This document shows, piece by piece, positions 8,797 through 17,121 of a stretch of DNA of 39,182 nt (the stretch's first letter is position 1; every line of letters starts with the position of its first letter). A model generated the notes under the pieces. The model ran no database searches. It was not told the origin of the DNA and worked only from the letters and a program-made list of their open reading frames with translations. Source of the stretch: Bacteriovoracaceae bacterium (lineage in GTDB: Bacteria > Bdellovibrionota > Bacteriovoracia > Bacteriovoracales > Bacteriovoracaceae); NCBI GenBank assembly GCA_017858255.1, contig JAFMBV010000027.1, forward strand, positions 1 to 39,182, written 5' to 3'. A program made the translations under genes and the position numbers.

Positions 8797-9009
8797 CTAT
8801 TCTAGAATTTTTATTTTTTGACCAGCAAACTCAACGACTTGATTGGCACGAATCTTACAACGTTTTCTAAGTTCCTGCTCACCATCAACAGTTACCTCTC
8901 CCTCAGAAATTACAAGCTTCGCTTGACCCCCTGTTTGGCAGAGACCTAAAACTTTCAGTAGGTCGCATAGAGGTATAAAGTCCTTGCCATCAAGATTATA
9001 GGAATCCAT
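8797..9009 (-). CDS. ybcJ: S4-domain RNA-binding protein, YbcJ-like
   Basis: 70 residues made almost entirely of one S4 RNA-binding domain. It matches E. coli YbcJ in layout: IPLCDLLKVLGLCQTGGQAK, then ISEGEVTVDGEQELRKRCKI and a final FAGQKIKIL strand. A role in RNA or ribosome binding is inferred from the fold. It is the first gene of a minus-strand operon with rbgA (ten-base gap) and DUF3820. The 190 bases upstream (9010-9199) separate it from the divergent MepA-like gene and hold no obvious open frame. Confidence 0.9.
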   Translation of the reverse strand: MDSYNLDGKDFIPLCDLLKVLGLCQTGGQAKLVISEGEVTVDGEQELRKRCKIRANQVVEFAGQKIKILE

Positions 9010-9199
9010 TGATAATCCTCAGTAAAACTTAATTTCGAATACTTCCCTAATATACATGATTCTCTTCATTTGAATAGAGACCAAAACGCTCAGGAAAGCC
9101 ATTTAGATGCTCACTAGTAAACATATGCCTTCTAGAAATGAGTATTAAAACCTCTATAATTTAAGAATAAGTTTGTTTTAAAAAAAGAGAGGTCATTGT

Positions 9200-9898
9200 A
9201 TGAAAGTACTCTATTTTATTACTCTTACTTGCGTCTTCAGCATTCTATTTATTGGCAATACTCACGCCAGTGAGTCCATTGGCTATTATAGCTCTGGAAG
9301 CCTTAATAATAGTGTCAGCATAGATGACTTTAGAACCTCACAATCTCTAGTTAAGCTTTTTAGAAACCGCGGACAAATCTATGGAACTCACGAACTCGGT
9401 CGCGCCCTTGAGGGGCTTTCTGAATATATGCTTAACCTCTACCCTTCCATTGAACCCGTGCAAGTCGGGGATATGTCTGCCAAAAATGGTGGTAAAATCA
9501 GTCGTCACAAAAGCCACCAAAATGGCCTAGATGCAGACATCGTATATTATCGCATCAATGAAACACCACAGTCTCCAACAAACACAGAATGGTCAGAATA
9601 CTTTGTTCGTTCAGGTAGGCTTAATAATAACTTTCACTCTCGTAGGAATTGGGAGGCGTTTAAGTATCTTGTAGAAAATCATGATGTTAGTAGAATTTTA
9701 GTTGATGGTGCTATTAAACGTGAAATATGCATTGTAGCGAAAGGACTTAATGAAATAAATTCTCACGCTGAAGTTTTAAGACGTCTTCGCATCGAAAATA
9801 CAGTTCACAAAACTCATTATCACCTGAGACTAAAGTGTCCCCAAGGTAGTCCAAAGTGCAGGGCCCAAGTTGAGCCCCCTCGGGGATCTGGCTGTTAG
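9200..9898 (+). CDS. mepA: penicillin-insensitive murein endopeptidase (MepA, peptidase M74)
   Basis: 232 residues with a signal peptide (MKVLYFITLTCVFSILFIGNT, cleavage near HASES), so exported to the periplasm or beyond. It is a LAS-type zinc peptidase of the MepA family that cuts peptide cross-links in peptidoglycan. The zinc site is visible: His106 and Asp113 in SHQNGLDADI, and His206/His208 in HKTHYHLRLKC. The tail CPQGSPKC is also typical. The ATG follows GAGAGG at an eight-base distance. Its last four bases overlap the end of the converging 428-codon gene. In a predatory bacterium such an enzyme could remodel its own or prey wall; that role is inference. Confidence 0.93.
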   Translation: MKVLYFITLTCVFSILFIGNTHASESIGYYSSGSLNNSVSIDDFRTSQSLVKLFRNRGQIYGTHELGRALEGLSEYMLNLYPSIEPVQVGDMSAKNGGKISRHKSHQNGLDADIVYYRINETPQSPTNTEWSEYFVRSGRLNNNFHSRRNWEAFKYLVENHDVSRILVDGAIKREICIVAKGLNEINSHAEVLRRLRIENTVHKTHYHLRLKCPQGSPKCRAQVEPPRGSGC

Positions 9899-11181
9899 TA
9901 CCAAGCCTTACAACGGGTTTTGCCTCGTGAAGTTTCGCCCCACCGTTGTTCCATTTCATCATTAGGGTGAGAGCTTAAAAGACCGGCATTTATTCTTCTA
10001 AAAAGCTCACCAAGGTGAATAGACACTCCTTGGCGATAGTTAATTGAACAGACGTTTGAAAGTTCACGGTCCAAAGTTCGATCTCCACCTTGGCGCATAC
10101 CAGAACGAATATTAACGAGAAGATCCCAATAACTATAATCAACTTCACCAACAAGGCCCATTTGCTCAATATCTTTCATCTCATAAAAGAGGTTTTCGAA
10201 ATCATTCAGAAGAGACTTATCGCGAGAAGGTGTTGAGTAGGCATCATAGTCAGCATAATTCATGCACTTTCTTCGAGACTGACGATGGAAGGCTACCCCT
10301 TGATTAACATACTCAATCCGATCATTGGCCGCACGACAAAGTGTTTTTAACTTTGATTCCAATAGTTGCTCAGGTGTTTGATCTGTTACTTTTAAAACCT
10401 TCTTTACGTATCTAAAGAATCCTCGAGCACCTAAATTTTGAGATAAGCTAAATTGTTCTTGGGAGTAACCGAATTCTTGTGGGTATGAACTTACAGACTC
10501 ATTTAAAAGTTCTGGCCACTTAAATCTTTTAAAACCCCAAACAGTCTGTGGTGCATTTGAAAATGCAAAACCCTGTTTTAGATTAAGAGGCAAACCTTCT
10601 TTTGCGATGGCCTGAGTTGCATAGATAACATCGAAGTCCCCAGTAGGAGTAACCTCTTTGATATTATAAGAGTGACGAATACTTTTTCCAAAACGACCTT
10701 TAATTTTATAAGTAAAGAGCATACCAGGAGCGATGCTCTTTATGCTTACGGGTAATGTATCGTGATAATTTAAATGCTCTGTCCCCACCGCATCACCAAG
10801 GTAATTGACGAGGGCAACAAGCCTTCTCTTCGAAGAACCAGCTGAATCAAATTTATTAGTATCGTTATTAAGTGTTCCATATCCAGAGCGAGCTCCTGAT
10901 GGATTTTTCACCTTAAAGGGTAGAGAATTCTCCAAACTAAAGATCGCCCTTAGAGCATAACTGGCATCAGCACAATCTGCTTTAATTCCGTAGTAAGGAC
11001 TATTACGGTCAGTGAATATTGTCTTTTTCACCTTGTTAGTAGTCACCCACTTGGAATATTTCTTTTCCCAGTCGAGAGACCAAGAATTAGTCGCCTGCCA
11101 AACTTTCGCTTGGGTCGGGGCCATAATGAAAAAGAATAGAACTAAAAAAGATGGGAAAATAAATTGGGCAGCTATTTTCAT
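9895..11181 (-). CDS. exported protein of unknown function with a possible Cys-His-Asp arrangement
   Basis: 428 residues with a clear signal peptide (hydrophobic core FIFPSFLVLFFFIM, cleavage after APTQA). I do not recognise the family. A cysteine sits in a helix-like context at residue 70 (GIKADCADASYALRAIF), followed about 100 residues later by His170 (IRHSYNIKEV) and Asp182 (TGDFDVIYATQ). That order and spacing resembles transglutaminase-like or NlpC/P60-like cysteine peptidase folds, but this is pattern matching only. The C-terminal half (about 265-428) has several Cys, Arg and Tyr residues and ends KTRCKAWY. It converges on mepA with a four-base overlap; an exported cell-wall role would fit this neighbour but is not shown. 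Confidence 0.75.
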   Translation of the reverse strand: MKIAAQFIFPSFLVLFFFIMAPTQAKVWQATNSWSLDWEKKYSKWVTTNKVKKTIFTDRNSPYYGIKADCADASYALRAIFSLENSLPFKVKNPSGARSGYGTLNNDTNKFDSAGSSKRRLVALVNYLGDAVGTEHLNYHDTLPVSIKSIAPGMLFTYKIKGRFGKSIRHSYNIKEVTPTGDFDVIYATQAIAKEGLPLNLKQGFAFSNAPQTVWGFKRFKWPELLNESVSSYPQEFGYSQEQFSLSQNLGARGFFRYVKKVLKVTDQTPEQLLESKLKTLCRAANDRIEYVNQGVAFHRQSRRKCMNYADYDAYSTPSRDKSLLNDFENLFYEMKDIEQMGLVGEVDYSYWDLLVNIRSGMRQGGDRTLDRELSNVCSINYRQGVSIHLGELFRRINAGLLSSHPNDEMEQRWGETSRGKTRCKAWY

Positions 11182-11301
11182 GACTCTCTCTTGAATGAAG
11201 CTATTGTGGATTACTAAAGACGTGGTATGACAGGCCTTGCTTGTCTGTCAACGAAACATGATTTGCGTCATAAAAATATAAGATAGACGTAAGGAAAACT
11301 T

Positions 11302-11910
11302 TTGAATAAAAAAATGATTTTCCCACTATGTGTCATAGTTCTTCTTATAACTCTTTGCTTCTTTTTTCTGTGGAAAAGGCCTGACCCAACCCAAATTAAA
11401 TTAGTGGCCCAAGAAGAAGTTAAGGCAATGCAGTACAAAACAAATTCTGCCGTGGCCAATGAGACGAGAAATATAAATGATCTAGACTCTGCGCTCTTGA
11501 TATTAAAACTTAAAGAGCACTGCCCAAAACTCAAGAAACACATATTTACCGTTAATCCCTCTAACACCTCTAGAATGGCCAGAAATATTCACTTTAAAAA
11601 AGGTGAGGAAGTATACAGACTAAGAGTTTTTCTTGAGGACAGTGCAGAAAAATCATTTGAAAAACTCGTCTTTTATAAAGAAGACTCTGATGGCTTTGCC
11701 AAATACCAAAAGATTCCTAAAGCAGACGAAATCAACCCCAGCGATGACACAATTAGAAAGTATATTAAGGAATTTGAAATAATCTATGACGAATCAGATA
11801 TGTCCCTTAAAACAGACAAGGGCAGCGTCTTTTACACGCTTTTAAATGGTGAACTTGTAAAAGCTCTGGCCCCTCAATTTGATTGCTACTTTGAAAGAAA
11901 AAAACCCTAG
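11302..11910 (+). CDS. membrane-anchored hypothetical protein
   Basis: 202 residues, not recognised. One N-terminal membrane segment (MIFPLCVIVLLITLCFFFLW) is followed by a soluble domain rich in Lys, Glu and Asp. Two cysteines (Cys in KEHCPKL and in QFDCYFE) could form a disulfide, consistent with a periplasmic location. The start is TTG at 11302 with AAGGA six bases upstream; an ATG at 11314 would remove four residues. The upstream 120 bases are shared with the divergent 428-codon gene and contain a TGACAG/CTGTCA inverted repeat near 11228-11250. It is followed by endonuclease I after 84 bases on the same strand. Confidence 0.7.
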   Translation: MNKKMIFPLCVIVLLITLCFFFLWKRPDPTQIKLVAQEEVKAMQYKTNSAVANETRNINDLDSALLILKLKEHCPKLKKHIFTVNPSNTSRMARNIHFKKGEEVYRLRVFLEDSAEKSFEKLVFYKEDSDGFAKYQKIPKADEINPSDDTIRKYIKEFEIIYDESDMSLKTDKGSVFYTLLNGELVKALAPQFDCYFERKKP

Positions 11911-11994
11911 AAAACAAATTCTATTGTGAAAAAGTTTTCAAATGAATTACTGGCCGATATAAAAAACCACCCTTTTTTAATGCGGAGCTAGCTC

Positions 11995-12708
11995 ATGATG
12001 ATCTTTAAAAACGCAGTTATGGTTTTGATTCTAGCGCTCTGTTTTACCCATCAGGCCAAAGCACTGTTAACTCCACATCAAGTTAACCAACTCACCCGCC
12101 TCAACCTTAAAAACCTAAAATCTGAACTTCGAGAAATCGTTTCCAAAAACCATGACTCCCTGGGGTACGACCGCGCAAGAAAAACAATTTTTCAAAAACT
12201 AGACAATGATCAGGGTCAAGTTTGCTGTGTTTATTCAAATAATAAATGCCTGAGAGTATCAAAAGTTCCCAGTCATAAGATTATGAATGTTGAGCATACA
12301 TGGCCTCAGTCTCTCGGCGCACGTGGAACAGCTAAGAGCGACCTTCACCACCTCTTTCCAACTACAAGTAGCATCAATTCAACTCGATCAAACTTCCCCT
12401 TCTGCAAAGTTAATACGGCAAAGTGGGCGGGAGACGGCAGCAAGATGGGAAAAGACTCCTCAGGAGTTACCTGCTTTGAACCACCTGATCATCACAAAGG
12501 TGATATTGCGAGGGCCATGTTCTACTTCTCCATCCGCTACAATTATAGGATTGATCAATCTCAAGAAAAAGTCTTAAAGAGGTGGCACCAAGAAGACCCA
12601 GTCGACAGCACTGAGCTCAAGCGCCATAAACGCATCCTTGATTTTCAACACAACACCAATGTTTTCATTGAAAACCCAGAACTAGTAGACGAGATAAGTG
12701 ATTTCTAA
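11995..12708 (+). CDS. endA: exported endonuclease I (EndA/NucM type)
   Basis: 237 residues with a signal peptide ending near THQAKA, so periplasmic or secreted. It belongs to the endonuclease I family, with a beta-beta-alpha metal site that cleaves DNA and often RNA without sequence preference. The catalytic region is clear: VEHTWPQSLGARGTAKSDLHHLFP at about 99-122, then NSTRSNFPFC. Several cysteines (CCVY, NNKC, PFC, VTC) suggest disulfides. The start is one of two adjacent ATG codons (11995 or 11998) after GGAG. Together with the MepA-like peptidase nearby, it gives this region a macromolecule-degrading character. Confidence 0.92.
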   Translation: MMIFKNAVMVLILALCFTHQAKALLTPHQVNQLTRLNLKNLKSELREIVSKNHDSLGYDRARKTIFQKLDNDQGQVCCVYSNNKCLRVSKVPSHKIMNVEHTWPQSLGARGTAKSDLHHLFPTTSSINSTRSNFPFCKVNTAKWAGDGSKMGKDSSGVTCFEPPDHHKGDIARAMFYFSIRYNYRIDQSQEKVLKRWHQEDPVDSTELKRHKRILDFQHNTNVFIENPELVDEISDF

Positions 12709-12754
12709 ATTTAATTTTATTGTTGCCCAATGTAATTAACGATAAAATGATTGG

Positions 12755-13132
12755 GTGAGATCTATACTACAAAAACATCGATGGTCCTTATTTTGCTTGG
12801 TGGCCATTATCATGCAGACAATCTTCACAATGAATCATCTTAAATTCTTTCCCTTTTCGGATCATGGGGTCTTTGAAACCTATTTGAATATCCATGGTCA
12901 AAAGTTTTATCGAGTAAAACTAAAGAAGACAGATCGTCATTATCAAGAAGAAGGCATCCTCTACGAAAGAACGAGAGAAATATCGTATCAAATTCATCAA
13001 TACCAAGCAGAGCCTCAGAAATTAATTAATTATTTTGAAAGTAAGAATATTTACGCGGTAGATGAATTCCATTTATATATTCAGGAGAATGGTAAGCTCT
13101 TCGATAAAAAACGCATTTATGAGAGAAATTAA
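12755..13132 (+). CDS. small membrane-anchored partner protein S1 of an HTTM pair
   Basis: 125 residues. One hydrophobic segment (WSLFCLVAIIMQTIFTM, about residues 10-26) is followed by FFPFSDHGVFETYL and then an alternating, basic, strand-rich domain. I know no named family, but the same plan (one helix, then FP[FIY]S, then a strand-rich domain) recurs in two other small genes nearby, at 13928 and 16663. Its stop and the next start share a base (TAATG), so it should be translated together with the HTTM-like protein H1. The start is uncertain: GTG at 12755 has no clear ribosome-binding site, and ATG at 12812 would shorten the membrane helix. Confidence 0.7.
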   Translation: MRSILQKHRWSLFCLVAIIMQTIFTMNHLKFFPFSDHGVFETYLNIHGQKFYRVKLKKTDRHYQEEGILYERTREISYQIHQYQAEPQKLINYFESKNIYAVDEFHLYIQENGKLFDKKRIYERN

Positions 13133-13899
13133 TGTTTAGTTCATTAACAAAGAAAGAAGTTCAGATGTTCTTTTTGGTTTTTATGCCCATATACATGGTC
13201 CTCCATTTTATGTTCTTTCCCTATTTCCAACAACTTCATCAAACAGGTTATATTAATTTTGATTCAATAACTTTAGCTAATCTATATTCGAAATATTCTC
13301 TAGTTGGTTTCTATATTTACTTTTTTTCAGGGCTTCTCTTTTGGTTTAAGCCTAAGGTGCTACTTCCCATTCATTTGGTTTCGTATTGGCTCGTTCAAGC
13401 GCCAAATATGAATATCCTCAATTGGCACGACCAACATGTCGCCTACCTGACAATTTTAACGATCACTCTTTGTTACTTTTCTTTTAATAAAGGAAATCTC
13501 CCCGTCCGCAAGCTCATCATTCTCTACCTGGCCATGTTCTTTTACGGAGCAGGTCTAGGCAAAATACATAATGGTGGTTGGCAGTGGCTGGATGGAGAAA
13601 CGACAAGGTATAGGTTTCTTCAATATTACTTACTTTTTGATGCTACTCCTGGATTATGGATTGCTAATAATTTTTGGCTTTGTAAAATTTTGACTTGGTG
13701 TACAGTATTCTTTGAAATCACCTTTCCTGTGTGCCTATTCTGGGAAAAGACTCAAAAGTTTTATGTATGGGGTTCTCTAATATTTCTAACCCTTATCTAT
13801 ATAACAATGAAGATCAACTTCTTCTGGTTTTTGGCGCCAGTGTACCTAGTCTTCTTACCTTGGGACAAATTGACCAATAAAATGAAACTCACCGAATAG
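13132..13899 (+). CDS. HTTM-like polytopic membrane protein H1
   Basis: 255 residues with about six to seven membrane helices. It resembles HTTM-domain proteins, the group that includes vitamin K-dependent gamma-carboxylase and Bacillus SdpB. The matching positions are His102 (NWHDQHVAYL), Lys144 (GAGLGKIHNGGWQW) and Glu195 (VFFEITFPV). The Lys-x(4-5)-G-x-x-W pattern is shared with two other proteins at 14307 and 17108. In human gamma-carboxylase an essential lysine and a histidine act in catalysis; whether these residues are equivalent is inference. It overlaps S1 by one base and is followed by S2 after 28 bases, so S1-H1-S2 looks like one operon. The similarity is weak enough that a profile search is needed for the family name. 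Confidence 0.65.
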   Translation: MFSSLTKKEVQMFFLVFMPIYMVLHFMFFPYFQQLHQTGYINFDSITLANLYSKYSLVGFYIYFFSGLLFWFKPKVLLPIHLVSYWLVQAPNMNILNWHDQHVAYLTILTITLCYFSFNKGNLPVRKLIILYLAMFFYGAGLGKIHNGGWQWLDGETTRYRFLQYYLLFDATPGLWIANNFWLCKILTWCTVFFEITFPVCLFWEKTQKFYVWGSLIFLTLIYITMKINFFWFLAPVYLVFLPWDKLTNKMKLTE

Positions 13900-13927
13900 C
13901 ATTTTGTTGGTGTAAAATATCAAAAGT

Positions 13928-14368
13928 ATGAAAGAAGACTCGAACAAACTTATCCTCTCCTCCTTTGTAATCTTATTGGTGATTGCCTTTACTCCTTGGT
14001 TTGTTACGGAGAAATTCCCCATAAGCGTTTACCCTATGCTTTCTGAGAAGTGGGATTCATATATGCTTGTGAAAGGCCTAGATCAAAAGGCTGAAATCTT
14101 CTTGAAAGAAAGAAATATTAACTCGCAATACTTTGGCATACCTTTGGACCTCCCTATTGGGCGCTCCTATAAAAAGACTCTTATCTCTTTTGGTAAAAGT
14201 TATGACTTAGATTTTATAAAACTTAAAATGAGACAATTAGGAAGTGAAGAGAATTTATGCTTTGTCATTGAAAGGTATCAGCAAGGACTCCTAGGAGCTT
14301 TCGGAACTAGCTTGTCTGAAGATTTCTGTCTTTCTGACTCTTCATCAAATAACCAGCAAGCGGAGTAG
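13928..14368 (+). CDS. small membrane-anchored partner protein S2
   Basis: 146 residues. The hydrophobic segment LILSSFVILLVIAFTPWFV (about 8-26) is followed by KFPISVYPMLSEKWDSYMLV, the clearest version of the FP[FIY]S motif shared with S1 and S3, and then a soluble domain with two cysteines (ENLCFVIE and EDFCLSD) that could form a disulfide outside the cytoplasm. Function unknown. It follows H1 by 28 bases on the same strand. Its last 62 bases overlap the end of the opposite-strand H2 gene, so it touches two HTTM-like genes and could partner either. Confidence 0.68.
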   Translation: MKEDSNKLILSSFVILLVIAFTPWFVTEKFPISVYPMLSEKWDSYMLVKGLDQKAEIFLKERNINSQYFGIPLDLPIGRSYKKTLISFGKSYDLDFIKLKMRQLGSEENLCFVIERYQQGLLGAFGTSLSEDFCLSDSSSNNQQAE

Positions 14369-15206
14369 CGGTTAATACTAATAGGACAACGTGAGAATAG
14401 AAGGTCCAACCAAAGAGATAAGTAACACTAAGGTGAAACATAATAAAAGAAACCCCAAGTGCATAGGCCAACCACTTATGAAAGATTCCTAAAAACGCAA
14501 AACACTCCAAAGATAAAATACTCACTCCAAGCACCAAAGAAAAATTGGCTGATTCAAGAGCAAGTGAAACCAGTCCGGTTTTAGAGAGGGCAAAGTAGTG
14601 AAGATAAACCTGTATATTTTCAGAGCTTACCCAGCTTAGACCCGATTGAGTAATCTTATAAAAACCAGAAACAGTGTAAACAATAAAAAGAAAGCATCTA
14701 ATCGTGTAAGGCACAACGAAAGGGGTTGTGCTTCTTAAGGAGAAGTTAACAAGACTCCTTTCATTAATATCTTTAAAACCCCATAGATGTCCAAGCCATA
14801 TAAGTAGCATAGATAAGCCTAAAACATTCCCAGTATGAGAAGACGCCCTTGATATATTTTCTAAATGATGACTACAGGCAAGGATATAGAATAGTAAAAT
14901 TATAAAAGAAAATAGACTTCTCCATTTGTATAAAATTAACCAACAGAGAATCGCTATAATAAAGAGTGCACTATAATACTTAATAACTTCTGAAGAGTGG
15001 AAGAATTCTTTTGAAAATAGACCCCAAGAATAAAGTTCACCATAAAATGTTGCTGGAGCTTCCCACCCCCCTGCTTCTTTGATGTTTAATTTAAAAAGCA
15101 GACGATAAAGACCAAGTGTATAGATGGAAAATATAGTGACAAGAGTCCAACGATTTGAAACAGGTTGGATTAATTTTTCTTGAAAATTTCGTATTAAATC
15201 ATTCAC
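14307..15206 (-). CDS. HTTM-like polytopic membrane protein H2
   Basis: 299 residues with about seven membrane helices and the best HTTM match of the three. Conserved positions: His124 (SSHTGNVLGLSMLLIWLGH), Lys184 (YTVSGFYKITQSGLSW), Glu233 (ILSLECFAF), and the later FHLSVTYLFGW. HTTM proteins such as SdpB work with a small partner in making or exporting peptide toxins in Bacillus; other members carboxylate or have no known role. The start is GTG at 15206; an ATG at 15202 is out of frame. It lies 78 bases downstream of the histidine-rich membrane gene on the same strand, and its end overlaps S2 on the other strand by 62 bases. Confidence 0.7.
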   Translation of the reverse strand: MNDLIRNFQEKLIQPVSNRWTLVTIFSIYTLGLYRLLFKLNIKEAGGWEAPATFYGELYSWGLFSKEFFHSSEVIKYYSALFIIAILCWLILYKWRSLFSFIILLFYILACSHHLENISRASSHTGNVLGLSMLLIWLGHLWGFKDINERSLVNFSLRSTTPFVVPYTIRCFLFIVYTVSGFYKITQSGLSWVSSENIQVYLHYFALSKTGLVSLALESANFSLVLGVSILSLECFAFLGIFHKWLAYALGVSFIMFHLSVTYLFGWTFYSHVVLLVLTATPLAGYLMKSQKDRNLQTS

Positions 15207-15284
15207 AATCTTATCTTATCTAATTTTATAGATTTGGGATACTTCATTGAATTCAAATAAAGTGCTTTAGACGAAGAAAGATTT

Positions 15285-16433
15285 TTATAGATACTTTTTT
15301 AAGACAGCACCTATTTCAGGATCAGAAATTTTAAATGCCAACCGATCATAGTAATAGTGGCAAATACCAAGCCCCACGAAAAGGCCTAAGATCAACAGCC
15401 TTATAGTACTATTGGCATCTGCAAGAGGAATAATGTCTTTAAATATTCTATCATAGCGACCACTTACGGAACCAACAATTTGGTAGTGATAGTGGATAAC
15501 GGCAAGGAAGACAGATATAAAGACAAGGATTCCATAATGCTTAAGTAAAGGCGAACTATTTTGTTTTTTATTATTACTGCTGTCAATTTTGTTAAGGATA
15601 TGACCACATAACCCAAAATGAGAGAAGTAGTGTTGCATGTGAACAAGTATCCATGCGAACAGAAAATCATCAAGGGTAAGGACTAAAGACAATAAGGAAA
15701 TTGAAATCGCATAAAATATTTTTTGATAGGACCTCCTACTAGTTTTAAGTTCGAGGTAGATATATAAAACAGTCATCGAGACGACTATTACCCATGCAAT
15801 CGCATTCCAATTTATAAAACGCGTAAGAAATAATTGCCCATAAGTAAAATCGCCTAACTTGTGATCATAGAAGTTATTTAAGTTTAGTGCGGTCAGAGTA
15901 AAACTCGTTACAACATGACAGTAGATTTTATCGAATTTCTTATGAAAAGGGGACAATTCTTGCTTTGCCCTGGCTCGATAGACCGACAGGATCCCAATAT
16001 GCTGTCCGGCATAGTGAACATATATATAAGGGAAGGCAAAAAAGTAATAGATCTCTAAACGAGAATAGGTGTCATGAGGAAAAATTGTTTGTGGCAACAA
16101 AAAATAGATGACAAAAAATAGAGTGATGAGGGCAGGTATACCATAAAAGCGCCAAATATTTTTCTTGGCCACTTCCCTATAAGCAGGATGGGCCACACAC
16201 ATATAAGTAGAGAAATAACCATGGGCCAACCTAACAAGTACAAAAATACTCGCAACGATAAATAAAAGAGTATCTCCCCCTATTGAAAAGTAAATCATTG
16301 TCGCAAGTGGCAATATCCAGTAAACACACTGAAGCCAAAAGCTATCCCAAGTATTCGAGCGAAACCACTGCAAGGATTGGCCTACAGGTTTCTCCAAAGT
16401 AGCCGTTGGCACTATTTTCTGTGAACTAAGCAT
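15285..16433 (-). CDS. histidine-rich polytopic membrane protein, possible membrane metal oxygenase type
   Basis: About 382 residues with eight or more hydrophobic segments and conserved-looking histidines at helix ends: RLAHGYFSTYMCVAHPAY, YIYVHYAGQHIGI, VHMQHYFSHFGLCGH and CHYYYDRLAFKISDPEIG. The last motif (HY-x-x-D-x-x-x-[WF]K followed by x-PE) is one I associate with integral-membrane metal-binding proteins near the Brp/Blh carotene-oxygenase type, but I cannot assign the family securely. A bound di-iron centre is therefore an inference. The start is uncertain: ATG at 16433 is used, and TTG at 16469 would add 12 residues; neither has a strong ribosome-binding site. It is followed on the same strand by H2 after 78 bases, suggesting that the two act together. 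Confidence 0.68.
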   Translation of the reverse strand: MLSSQKIVPTATLEKPVGQSLQWFRSNTWDSFWLQCVYWILPLATMIYFSIGGDTLLFIVASIFVLVRLAHGYFSTYMCVAHPAYREVAKKNIWRFYGIPALITLFFVIYFLLPQTIFPHDTYSRLEIYYFFAFPYIYVHYAGQHIGILSVYRARAKQELSPFHKKFDKIYCHVVTSFTLTALNLNNFYDHKLGDFTYGQLFLTRFINWNAIAWVIVVSMTVLYIYLELKTSRRSYQKIFYAISISLLSLVLTLDDFLFAWILVHMQHYFSHFGLCGHILNKIDSSNNKKQNSSPLLKHYGILVFISVFLAVIHYHYQIVGSVSGRYDRIFKDIIPLADANSTIRLLILGLFVGLGICHYYYDRLAFKISDPEIGAVLKKYL

Positions 16434-16662
16434 GACTGTAATTATAAGGGTCTTCTTTGTCTGGATCAATGCATATAAGATGAACTAAAGCTCTTTTATA
16501 ATTCAAATTCCGTATACTTACCCTAAATAGTCATAAGTTGTTGGACTAAAATTAATGTGAAAGTACCGTTTAATGACAGAAGGTGTATAGAAATGGATCA
16601 AAATAGAGTGAGATTTATTTTAGAATGAGTTACAATTTTGAAAAAAAATAGGCTAAATATTT

Positions 16663-17121
16663 ATGATAATGGAAGATAGTCAAGATACTTCAAGTAAACT
16701 CTTTCCTGTTGAAGCACTAATTATTAGTTTCGTACTACTTTCTCATATTCTTATTCCCCTATTAAAATCAGAGCTATTTCCCTACTCTTCTTTTCAACTC
16801 TTTACCGGAAAAACACTTTCTTATGTGGAATATGAGGCCTTTGACAGCAAAAGACGCCCGATAAGTTTAAGAGATATAAAATTGCAGCGAAATTATTATG
16901 GCATGAGTCCAAGAGAACCTTATGCTCGGATCAAGCCATTTACACTAGATAAGTTTGATCAAAAACTTAATCAAAACGAGTTAAAAGAACATATTCTTAA
17001 ATATGCTACACCTGAGATGATCCCAATAACAATAATACAAAAAGTTTATGGTGTTAAAGATGAGAAAGTTAAATTAATAAGTACAGAGTCTATACTTATT
17101 CAAAGCAGTGAAAATGAATAA
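16663..17121 (+). CDS. small membrane-anchored partner protein S3
   Basis: 152 residues. A hydrophobic segment (VEALIISFVLLSHILIPLL, about 16-34) is followed by ELFPYSSFQLFTGKTLSYVEY, the same FP[FIY]S plan as S1 and S2, and then a charged soluble domain. Function unknown. ATG codons lie at 16663 and 16669; the only upstream purine motif (TAGG) is distant. Its stop codon is overlapped by the start of H3 (14 bases from GTG 17108, or 8 from ATG 17114), which indicates coupled translation of the pair. A short 11-codon open frame at 16593-16628 precedes it but has weak support as a leader. Confidence 0.7.
   Translation: MIMEDSQDTSSKLFPVEALIISFVLLSHILIPLLKSELFPYSSFQLFTGKTLSYVEYEAFDSKRRPISLRDIKLQRNYYGMSPREPYARIKPFTLDKFDQKLNQNELKEHILKYATPEMIPITIIQKVYGVKDEKVKLISTESILIQSSENE

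Noticed and set aside
16593-16628. 11-codon open frame before S3 as a regulatory leader peptide
   Set aside because: No well-spaced ribosome-binding site, no amino-acid bias and no attenuator-like structure downstream.
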